A DNA stretch of 64,000 nucleotides. Source: Oxytricha trifallax. Taxonomy: Eukaryota > Ciliophora > Spirotrichea > Sporadotrichida > Oxytrichidae. The position numbers and the translations under genes were made by a program. Under the pieces are notes generated by a model. The model was not told the DNA's origin, did not search any database, and saw only the letters and a program-made list of their open reading frames with translations. Numbering within the stretch: position 1 is the stretch's first letter; every line of letters begins with the position of its first letter. The DNA is taken from NCBI GenBank assembly GCA_000711775.1, contig ARYC01001534.1, positions 1 to 64,000 on the forward strand. Reading direction: 5' to 3'. Shown here piece by piece: positions 48,830-57,930 of this stretch.

Positions 48830-50176
48830 ATTGAGGTAATAATTGTTAATTGAGTACAATCGAAGATTGGAAATAAAAAATTGTAATATAAATTTTTTCT
48901 ATGATAAGTAGTATACTTCAAACATTTTTAAGTAGGGAAAAGTCAATGAAAATATTATTTAAATGAAATAGCAAAAGAAGAGAGACATTGTGTCAGTGAA
49001 TCTTACTTAATTTTAGAAACTGACTACAGATGATTTTCTTTAATATATTCTTAGACTAAACTTTCATTGACTAAACTGATCAGTGTGATTAGATATTTTC
49101 ATTTAATAGTGCTTAACTATATCTTTGATCTTAAATCACTATCAGTTTCTTTTAAAATATTACAAAGCGTAAAATCTTGACTATTAAGTATATTTTACCA
49201 AAGATAAGTTAATCTAATCGATCAAAATCAAGGAGTTGATAAACCACACTAAAAGAGTGTGGAATGATAAAAAAACCAATATGGAACCTCCTTGCCTTGT
49301 AATGAAACCTCAAGAGCAAGGAGTCATAAAAAAAATAAAATTTAAGGAGTGACCTATATTATACAATACAAACTGCATGATTTGTATTTTTAATTCCATT
49401 TATTTAAACAATTTATAACTCGAAACTGAATGATATTTTCAATTACAAAAATAAAACTAAAATATGAAAACGAACTAGGTATTAAATTATTATTGAAAAT
49501 TTCTAAAATAATTATGAGTAAATTACAATTCTTGATGAAAGTTATTCTCATAATAAGAAAAATTTAAATTAGGATAATCTTATTCATAAAATAACGAATG
49601 AAGGAATAAGATTTCAAAAAGTTATTAAAAATAAATTAAATTTAATAAATTTTTAATTATATGTGATAGATAACTTTTAAATAAGCTTATTCACTGATAA
49701 AAAGTAAGAGTATCAAAATAATATATAAAATAAAAATTTGATTAAATTGAAATAAAAAACTTAGACTCAACAAGATAATGATGGTGAATAAAACTGCATA
49801 AGATTTTAAGAACAACAATTTATAATTTGAGTTATAATCTTTGATTTCATCAGTAATACACAAAAGATAGTATTATCTTATCTACTTTTCATAAATTTTA
49901 GAGAGATGATTGAAGTAAAATTTTTGAAAGCATTCAACGATTTTAAGAAAAATAAACTAAAGAAATAAATGACTTAATTTTGAAAATGTTAATCAATAAT
50001 TCGAAATTTGCAATTAAAAATATTAAAGTAATTAAGAGAAGTAGAGTAGAATTATCAAGATTAATTTCTTGAATTATCACAATTGCTGAGATGTGTTTGA
50101 AGAACTCTAATCTAGTAAGTTTTAGCAAGCTCTTTAATTCTCATTAATCAACATGTGTCTTAATAGATTCGATTAA
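48830..50176. other. AT-rich stretch with two small hairpins
   Basis: CCACACTAAAAGAGTGTGG at 49244-49262 and TCCTTGC...GCAAGGA at about 49288-49322 are stem-loops. No protein-like frame supported. A 61-codon minus-strand frame at 49943-50128 is low complexity. Confidence 0.45.
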
Positions 50177-50547
50177 TATTGCTAAAATATAATTGATTTT
50201 TGAAAATTAAATTAAAATAAATTAATAACAAATAAAAATATTGGCAGTTAAAGTTGTCTAATTTAACGATCTTGGGCTCATTCGATAGTAAATTCAAAAT
50301 TAGCTGGACTTTACTATTTTATCTCATCCCTGGAGAGAGATAACTTCCCTTTAATTTTGGCATTAAATTTGCTAAACAAATCACTCAAAATTAAAGTCAT
50401 GTTATCTCGCTGCTACGATGAGATAAAATAGTACCGCCAATAGTAAAGTCCAGCTAATTTTGACAAAGTTCATTGTTACTAATTTAATTCATTATTTATT
50501 AATTTATTTTAATTTAATTTTCACAAATCAATCATATTTTTGCAATA
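50177..50547. mobile_element. Palindromic MITE, TTGC type, copy 3, internally deleted
   Basis: TA-flanked, with ends TTGCTAAAATATAATTGATT and its decayed complement. The left arm keeps GGCAGTTAAAG and CTTGGGCTCATTCGATAG, but the matching part of the right arm is missing around 50465. Inner arms CTTTACTATT/AATAGTAAAG are present. Confidence 0.8.
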
Positions 50548-50960
50548 TTAAATAAATATAAATTATTGGTATTAATTCTGGGGATTTTAAATGGCTATTC
50601 TTAAATTATTGAGTATTAAATGGCTAATATTTAACATCCGCAAACATCTTCTTAAATGAGCAATCTAGTTAATTGTTATAATCATGCACAAAGCTAATAA
50701 TTATTTAGCAAAACTTTAACTGGTAAGTACAGTAAAGGCTGGAATACTTAATCATAATATGTCAATCTCCAAATTCTAAAACATAACTCAATATGAACCA
50801 TCAATAATTCTGCTTAACTGCAACAAACTTTTGATGGAATCAAAATTAAAATAGAATATCAAGAATAAAGCAGATAACTGCTCTCTTTACAAAAAGGAAA
50901 TGCTCTTTCTCAAAGAGCTCCATGTTTAATGATGACAAAAAACAGTAAATTTCTTGAAAA
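50548..50960 (+). other. Possible upstream coding of the gene split by TBE-D
   Basis: At about 50812-50925 a frame reads ILLNCNKLLMESKLKQNIKN and YKKEMLFLKELHVQ before TGA. Protein-like but short; relation to the next ORF is unproven. Confidence 0.3.
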
Positions 50961-50988
50961 ATGATAAATCTTAAAACTGAATTGCATT
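50961..50988 (+). CDS. First 28 bases of an ORF interrupted by TBE-D
   Basis: ATG at 50961 opens MINLKTELH and is cut by TBE-D at the ATT target. Removing the element and one ATT continues the frame at 55147 (CPLENKEPQSP, then the MSEPKPYRKNWEL stretch) with no stop for over 120 codons. The continuation is described at 55147-55508. Confidence 0.5.
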
Positions 50989-51126
50989 CAAAACCCCAAA
51001 ACCCTTTCAGTAGTTTGATTGAGTTTTTGATTGATAAAAGTAGACTATTAGTGCATACTTTATTAGGGTTTTAATAGGGTTTATGTAGGGGTTTTATGTT
51101 TAAATATTAGTAATTTAAGTGAGTAT

Positions 51127-52176
51127 ATGCGAGGTTTGGGGTCAGTTTATGACAGTGAGTATATAGATTTATTGTTTAAGTTGCGATATGGATGTGATGA
51201 ATATAGTGAATAACTCAAGCCTGTTCTGAATTATACGTCTATAGCAAGGCTACTCCATAAATCTCCAGCAACTGTGAGGTCTCACTGTCTATTAGCATTG
51301 AATTTAAAGAGATAGCAGCTTAATTCTAAGCCTAAAAGACCTCGAAAATTTTAGCAGCATCATATTGACTATCTTATTAATGATAAGAATCTTAAATACT
51401 GGGCTCATTTCTCTTTAGCCTAGAGGGCTGTAATGTTTCATCGCCAATTTCCTGAGCTTCACATATCCGCATAATCGATAGCTAACATATATAAAAATAA
51501 TGGAATATCTTACAAGACAGTCAATCGCATTTAGAGAGTGATTGACTTTAATGTTCCATTTTATAAGGATAATTTAAATTATATATTCGATTAAATGCAG
51601 AGGGCTATTACTAATAATATTAAGTTCATACACGCTGATGAGGCAGTATTCACGTTTAATACCTTCATATCAAGGTCTTGGTATAAAAGATATAGCAACA
51701 TTGAAGTATATGATTAAAAGGTTAAGGTTTAAACTCATGCAATTCTTGGTGGAATAAGCGAAGATAACGGCCTCGAGACTTATGTTATCCACCCTCGCTC
51801 AATAAAGACCGAATAATACATAAAGTTCTTATAATAACTCAGAGATAAGTACGCCGACTAAGAGATTATTCTGTTTGTAGATAACTTATCTGTCCATAAA
51901 ACTAAAGACACAAGGAAGGAATATGAAAGGCTAAACATAACACCTGTATTTAATGTTCCCTACAGTCCTCAGTTCAATGGTATTGAATTATATTGGGGGT
52001 TATTGAAAGGTCATTATAAGAAATTGCTACTCTATCACTTGATGCACGACTTAAAGATAGATACAGTAGATTTTATTAAGAGTGCTGCTAAGAGAGTCAG
52101 CGATGATAAAGCTAAAGTATGCGCAAGAGAAGGGAGATTTTGTGTTTATAAATAAGTTTTAGATTTAAACGAATGA
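51127..52176 (+). CDS. TBE-D 42-kDa DD34E transposase, intact
   Basis: 349 residues from MRGLGSVYDSEYIDLLFKLR to VLDLNE, without internal TGA. Catalytic Asp171 (HADEAVF), Asp252 (LFVDNLSVH) and Glu287 (FNGIELYW) give DD34E. The N-terminal 120 residues resemble a helix-turn-helix DNA-binding region (SIARLLHKSPATVRSH). Many TAG/TAA codons are read as Gln. The ATG is chosen because TBE-B starts at the same codon and no upstream in-frame ATG is conserved. Predicted nuclear; cuts at the telomeric-repeat termini, and in Oxytricha TBE transposases are linked to germline DNA elimination. Confidence 0.96.
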
Positions 52177-52182
52177 ATAAGT

Positions 52183-52969
52183 TCACATATTAAATTTTCC
52201 CGTAAAGGAAGATAGCTTCTCTTTCTTTTCTTCCTCTTAAGGCTTGCTTGGGCCCATGTTTCTCTCTTAGTGCCAGCTCCTGCATCTATGTTCATCTCTT
52301 CTGGCTTTTATAAATCTTTGAAGAGCCTCTTACTCAATTCATGTTTTACTCGAAACTTTCTCTCTGTTTAATTTGCTGCGCTCTTTCATCAAGTATATAG
52401 CAGTACCAGGTTTTCTATAAAGTTAGAAGACTAAGCTTACTTGAGATGAAAGGATGCTTTTGAAGTTCCTACAGCCAGGTGTCACTTATCTTAATACCTT
52501 GCTTCTCTTTTTCTTCAGGAGAGATGCTGTATCGTTTCTTATGAGCTTCTTAAATAACTTCATTTAAGTACTCAGGTTTCAGAGTTGCAAGAACACCAAA
52601 GAAGAAGTTTCTCTCTGGCAACCTATTAGAGAGCTGTAGCTTTGATGGAAGGTAGAGAGCTACGTCCGGATCACTCATAGCATCGTCATATAGGTTTGTC
52701 ACTGACATTTCAGGGTTGTTAGGTATCTCGATCATTCTGATTTCATTAGACTTAAAAGCTTTTTTCTCTTCACTTAACAATGCTTTTAAGAATGATATTC
52801 TTGTTCCCTCCTGTGTTGGCAAGAACAATCTAACTATGGTTAATAAGTTAGTTATAAGTGAAAACTTACCTTGCTATACCAAGTATCTGTAAAGATCTTC
52901 TTTACTTCTGAATTTTCCTATTAAATCTTGAGATTAAATTCTCTTCATTGCATCATTCATAGACTCCAT
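52183..52969 (-). pseudogene. TBE-D 22-kDa gene, indels in exon 3
   Basis: Starts MESMNDAMKRIQSQDLIGKF. Intron 1 (52834-52869, 36 nt) and intron 2 (52415-52440, 26 nt) have intact GT-AG ends. Exon 2 is open (LPTQEGTRISFLKALL, LPERNFFFGVLATLKPEYL). Exon 3, compared with TBE-B, lacks one A just after the intron, two bases in the AGAGAGA stretch near 52365, and one base near 52268. The first two together restore frame; the last shifts the C-terminus. Probably a recent pseudogene, or expresses an altered C-terminus. Confidence 0.85.
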
Positions 52970-53533
52970 CTTGCTTCGAGTTTCTATAAATGTTAATGAA
53001 AATTAAAATTATGGATATCCATTCTAAACTTACTAAAATTTTACTACTAAATAGGGAGATCCACTTGAAGGTCAACCTGAATCAGATAAATAGATAAACA
53101 TGGAGGAACTTTCTCCAAGTTTCAAAATTTGACTTCCATTTTTATCAAACTTTCTCCATAAATTGCTCCTAATAATAATTAATTTAATTAGGTGCTGCTC
53201 CTAATTTATTTAAAACTTAATTAGGAGGTTAAATTAAAGTTCATAACCGTATTAGGTGGTGCATTAAAAAAATTAAATTTTAAAACATCCCCTCCTAAAT
53301 TTACGAGAACATATTTAGGAGCACCACCTAACTCCCCAAAACACATTTAGGTGCATTTTAATTTATAAAATGGATGAAATAATATATAAATTATCTCAAA
53401 ATTTTAGAAATATAAAACTAATGTCTCTCGCTCTGTTCCCATTAAACCTCTCTAAATCTTTGAGGATATGCTCTTACTTGTATATAAAGGTAGAATTTAA
53501 ACAGCTTATATAATTATTAATAGTATTTATAAA
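52970..53533. promoter_or_regulatory. TBE-D divergent spacer with TTAGGAG palindromes
   Basis: Carries TTGCTCCTAATAATAATT, TTAGGTGCTGCTCCTAA and AATTAGGAGG units (about 53160-53350) between the divergent 22-kDa and 57-kDa genes. Similar in type to TBE-B and TBE-C and different from TBE-A. Confidence 0.5.
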
Positions 53534-54982
53534 ATGAGCGGCAACTTACTAAGAAAATCGGCATTACTTGGCATTAGCCAGCAAAAACTTTCCTTCATGA
53601 ATCAAAAGAAAAATGAGACTTGTGATGCATTTACCTAGTACGAACCTGAAATTCTCTAACCTTAGGTCTCAGACTTTGAATAACAATTCAGTTGTTAAAT
53701 AGAAATGCAGAGCTAAGAAATTCAATGCGAAGTTCCAATAAAAATGGTAGAAGAGGAGGAAGAGAAAAAAGAAATTAAAGCATTACATTTATGTGAAGAG
53801 TGTGAGAAGATCTTCACTTATAAATCTGCTCTTAAGCGTCATATCTTAGAGTAGCATTCTAACAAGCCAAAGCTCTATCTTAAGCATGATAAGATAGATG
53901 GAAAATATTTTTGCCCTTATTGCAATAAACAATATAACCATTCAAGGGATTTAAAAGTTCACCTATAAAACCATCATGGCAAGAAGTTTGAAGTCATAGA
54001 TCCTGAGAATGGTGAGGTCTTCCTTCAAAAAAGAAAGCCAAGAGACCCTTTAGAATCCTTGGAACAAAGAGTTAAGAAAGAAAATAAGCTTATTAAAGCA
54101 GTGAGAAACCTCCCAGCTTCTGAGATAGTGAAAATCACTCTGAAGATACAAGCACTAAAGCTTCCAATTTTAAATGTAATTGACCTTAAAGAATGTAAGG
54201 AAAGTTATCTTATACTTGAGGACAAGTTTGAGAAAAAGGTCATAACTGATAAGCAGTTCGCATACAAGATTTATCCATTCAACTACTTTAAATGCGATGA
54301 CAAGTATCAAATGGAATTTGTCAATGAGTACTAAGCTCTTACTAAAGCAAGGGATAGACAGTGCAGATTTATAATTAAGCTCGATGCAATACTCCTTGCT
54401 CAAGATCATGTTGCTTTTCGCCTCCCTCTATATTAAATGACTTTAAGAGACTACATTTAAGATTAAAGAGTTCCAAAGTAGCTACCTCTTATTCTTACAA
54501 ATGTTTGCAAAGGCATAGAAGAGCTGCACACTTTAGGGTATGTTCATAGAGACTTGAAGCCTGAGAATATTATGCTTGACTTTTCACCTCTCAGAGTAGT
54601 AATAATTGATTTCAATAGATCATAAAGAGTTGAAGCTTCAGGACTTGGCAACGTTTATGGTACTCCTGGATACTTTCCAGAAAGGGAGGACTGGAGAGAT
54701 GGTGATATTAAGTGGGATGTATGGGCTCTAGCAGCAATTATTGCTGAATGCGATATGCAAAGAAATGATTACTATAGCTGTAAGAGAGAGAAAGATTCAA
54801 AGCAGAGAATACAGCAATATCTAGACTAGAATAAGATAAAAGGTAAAATGAAAGATATGGCTGAGCAGATTATCTTAAGACCAAACCACAGAGCAGAGCA
54901 AACAATAGACTAAATGATCAACTGGATAGGAGATATCAAATTTAGAAAATTAGCACATGATGCCAAGGTATAGTTTGAGTGA
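53534..54982 (+). CDS. TBE-D 57-kDa C2H2 zinc-finger/kinase-like protein, intact
   Basis: 482 residues, open to TGA 54980-54982. Two C2H2 fingers: residues 87-109 (CEECEKIFTYKSALKRH...H) and 127-149 (CPYCNKQYNHSRDLKVH...H). The C-terminal half has a protein-kinase-like C-lobe: HRDLKPENIML (His338-Arg-Asp340), IIDFNR (Asp359; the usual DFG Gly is Asn), GTPGYFPERED (376 on) and WDVWALAAII (395 on). A clear glycine-rich loop is not visible. TBE-specific protein; the role is unknown, but the fingers suggest DNA or RNA binding. The only open 57-kDa gene in the window. HRD and both metal-binding fingers are conserved in A and B even where frames are broken. Confidence 0.95.
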
Positions 54983-55146
54983 ATAGTAAAAATAAAACCC
55001 CTCTAATACACACTACTATACATTACATTTAAACATTAAACCCCTACATAAACCCTATTAAAACCCTAATAAAGTATGCACTAATAGTCTACTTTTATCA
55101 ATCAAAAACTCAATCAAACTACTGAAAGGGTTTTGGGGTTTTGATT

Positions 55147-55508
55147 GTCCTTTAGAAAACAAAGAACCCTAGAGTCCTACATAATTATCATGCATGCGCT
55201 TAAATAAATGTAGTTATGATTAGATGAGTGAACCAAAACCTTATAGAAAGAATTGGGAATTATAAGCAGTTCAATAGAAATATTTCACTCTATAATACGA
55301 CATCGAAGATTTACAGTACAATATGACACCAAAAGGCATCTATCATGTTTATATTGAAGACAAATTTAATCAAAAGCAGGAAGTGGAGGAACACATTTAA
55401 GAATTAGCAGACAGGTACTTACTCATGTTATACTAAATCCGCTGCTTTCAATACTCGAAAACCCTCAAGTAGACAAGATACAAACAACATAACTCCTAAG
55501 ATTCTTGA
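55147..55508 (+). CDS. Gene interrupted by TBE-D, main ORF
   Basis: From the TBE-D right flank the frame reads CPLENKEPQSP, then an internal Met at 55224 begins MSEPKPYRKNWELQAVQQKY. IYHVYIEDKFNQKQEVEEHI and RYLLMLYQIRCFQYSKTLKQ follow to TGA 55506-55508. Helical, Gln-rich, coiled-coil-like; no domain recognised. A GTACTTACT donor-like site lies at 55418, so the real exon may end there, and later protein-like blocks would be further exons. Confidence 0.55.
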
Positions 55509-57013
55509 AGATCTCTTTAATTTTACAATCAATAACTATGGTATAAAACACTAAAATTATCGATTTATTATATAATCTCTAATTAAGATATCCAAATGAG
55601 ACTAGTCAACTCTCATAACAAAGTTAGATTAAATAAACACTACTTAGAATTAACAGGAAAATTAAGAAGATTCTAATGATTAATATTACGAAGTCTGATA
55701 AAGTTAGTGTTGGTAATTTTATGGAAAAAACCTAGAAAAGTGGTTATATAATAGATAACCAAAGTGAGTAGATGAATATATCATTAGATAAATATCTTTA
55801 GTCGCACAAAACAACAAGAAATCAAAGAAATGAAATGAAATATTTTATATTTCTTTTACTCTTATATTCTAATTTAAAATGAAGGCAACAATAGGATTCC
55901 ATCTCACCTTTAAAGAAACAAGACGAAGTTGGAAATTCTTGAGCAGTAACGATGAATTATTTTATGAACATTTTTTAATGCACCACTATACCTTCTCATC
56001 CAAATATTCCCATAAATGAATCGCTAAAATTTAAATACTATTTTCTCAGAGAGTAAAATACTAAAGAATAACTAGAGAATTAGTGAAAATAAAAAGAATA
56101 ATAGGGAATGACTAGCAAAACACAACTTACTACACATAGACTGTAATTATCAATTATATTTTTATCAATAAATAAAGTTTCTCAAATGATACGTTGGCTT
56201 AGCTATTATTAGCCCCCTGCAAGTTGATAATTTCAATAAATTCTTGAAGTAATAATAGCTGCCTCTATTTCTCTATGGATGCACTTTGAAAGACTTTCTC
56301 ATGCTTGTAATATATAATGAATTAGAAAGCACACTCTTTGATCAGGGAATGCAGCAACAAAGCTCAACTCTTTGGAAATTTCAAGTAAACTAGAGAATGA
56401 ACACTTTGCAAGATACTTTAAGAAATCATGACTGCCTCCTCAGTTAACATAATAAACAATACCAATTCTATTGATAACAATTTCTATTCAATCTAGGAAC
56501 AAGACTAGACAAGTCCAACAAGTATAAACTAAGGCATGTTGAATAGTGACAAGAGAAAAATCTTAAAGATGTAGAAGAGAAGTGAGATTCAAAAGCGCTT
56601 GTAAGATAAAGTAGATTCATATAGGAAATCTATAAATACAAATTTTAATAAGTTCAAGTTCCAAAGTGCAGGCGAAGAAGAAGATAAAATCTAAAGACTT
56701 AAAATTGAGATTAAAATAACACTATTGACCAATTACAATCACATTAAGTGATATTCTCATTTATTAATCTAACTCTTATTTTATAATTTTTAATAATAAG
56801 AATGGTTTAAAATAGTTGAGTCCATCAAAGATAGATGAATCTTAAGCTAAAAATTATCACTATGTATAATAATTTTAAGATAATCATGTGTACTAAACTA
56901 ATTCAGAGACTATGAAATAATGAAAGAAGCAACTTAGAGATTTGCTTGCCTAAAAGGTAAATGAGCACATCTCTGTTATAAACGCTTTAATGAATCCTAA
57001 AGACAGTTAGTGA
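55509..57013 (+). pseudogene. Downstream coding blocks of the TBE-D host gene
   Basis: Protein-like blocks in several frames. About 55680-55880: ITKSDKVSVGNFMEKTQKSG. About 55975-56092: TIPSHPNIPINESLKFKYYF. 56190-56474: YVGLAIISPLQVDNFNKFLK and GCTLKDFLMLVIYNELESTL. 56428-56751: starts MTASSVNIINNTNSIDNNFY and contains KMQKRSEIQKRLQDKV. 56816-57013: LSPSKIDESQAKNYHYVQQF to MNPKDSQ, with one in-frame TGA at 56921. No family recognised. Either a multi-exon or IES-interrupted gene, or a decayed one. Confidence 0.4.
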
Positions 57014-57721
57014 TGAGGGCTTTTGGGGTTGAAAACAACTCAAAGTTCAAAGCGTTAGCTTTTGTTTTCTATAGAGAAACCTGTTAAAATTACAGAGAAT
57101 CTTATTTATATCGGAAAAAATGGTAAGAATAAGAATTTTATACGTTTCATATATGATTAGATGAAAAGGGTAGAGCAGAAAGAAAAACAGAGAAAGATTT
57201 GAAATTGCTGAATAAAGAAAGCTACAAGCAAACGTAATTTGGGGAAATTGTTTTGGAGAAAAATCCTTTAATGAGACTATCAATGAGTCATCTTAATTTC
57301 TTTAGTAATCAGTAAAAGATGCAGCAGCTAAGAGCTGTCATTTGATTAATTTAATATTTAATTAATTTAATCAAATCACCTTATCAATAATTACTCCAGC
57401 TAAATATTTAGCATTAATATTCAAATCTTTAAATTAAAACATTGATATTATATTTTTTACTTTATTACTATCAATCATCAAATTAAATAATCAATTTACT
57501 TGGCTTAGATAAAAATTAAGGAAGAAATATTTTAGATATTTAAGAATCATTATTTAAATATAGTGCATTATTGCTAAAATATAAATATATTTAATAAAAT
57601 TTCTATATAGTTAGTTAGTTAGTTTTTAGCATGGAAATTAAATCTGGAGATACGAAATCAATCCAGTAGAATAATTCAAACATATTCAGCGCTTAGGAAC
57701 TATTACTCAACAGTTTTTTAG
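57014..57721. other. AT-rich spacer
   Basis: A TTTGATTAATTTAATATTTA palindrome lies near 57340. TTTTTAGCATGGA occurs twice (about 57628 and 57718). No gene supported. Confidence 0.4.
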
Positions 57722-57786
57722 CATGGATGTTGGTGTGCACATCGGCCCCCATTGCGTCGTGAGTGCAAACTCCCCTTATACCTCGT
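57722..57786. other. Isolated GC-rich island upstream of family L copy 2
   Basis: About 65 bp near 55 percent GC (GTTGGTGTGCACATCGGCCC, then CATTGCGTCGTGAGTGC) within DNA below 25 percent GC. Not protein-like in an extended frame. Candidate structured RNA or promoter; no fold was computed. Confidence 0.35.
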
Positions 57787-57930
57787 ATTTTCAAAATAAC
57801 TATATAATAAATCAATTATATTATTTAATTAGTTATTATGAATTTAATTAATTTGATATTTATAATTAAAATAAATGAAGTAGCATCTTAATACAGAATA
57901 ATTATGATTTAGTAATAATATCAATTTAAA

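Larger units (their letters stand above)
50989..55143. mobile_element. TBE-D, nearly intact TBE transposon
   Basis: CAAAACCCCAAAACCC on the left and GGGTTTTGGGGTTTTG on the right, with ATT on both sides. Terminal inverted repeats of about 115 bp, including AGTAGACTATTAGTGCATAC and its complement. Genes: 42-kDa (+, open), 22-kDa (-, broken), 57-kDa (+, open). The best-preserved copy in the window and the reference for reading the others. Confidence 0.97.

Noticed and set aside
44381..48860. TBE-C inserted between exons of the 43766-44236 gene
   Set aside because: A TTTACAG-like acceptor precedes and a GTAATA donor-like site follows the joined target site, but the would-be exon is only about 30 bp and too weak to claim.
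20530..52176. Bacterial IS630 insertion sequences
   Set aside because: The DD34E motifs fit the superfamily, but reading requires TAA/TAG as sense codons, and the ends are telomeric repeats. These are ciliate TBEs.
23150..54409. Antisense open frames across the TBE genes (for example 23150-23362, 43045-43251, 54170-54409)
   Set aside because: They are shadows of the 57-kDa gene or of the TBE terminal repeats in the opposite strand.
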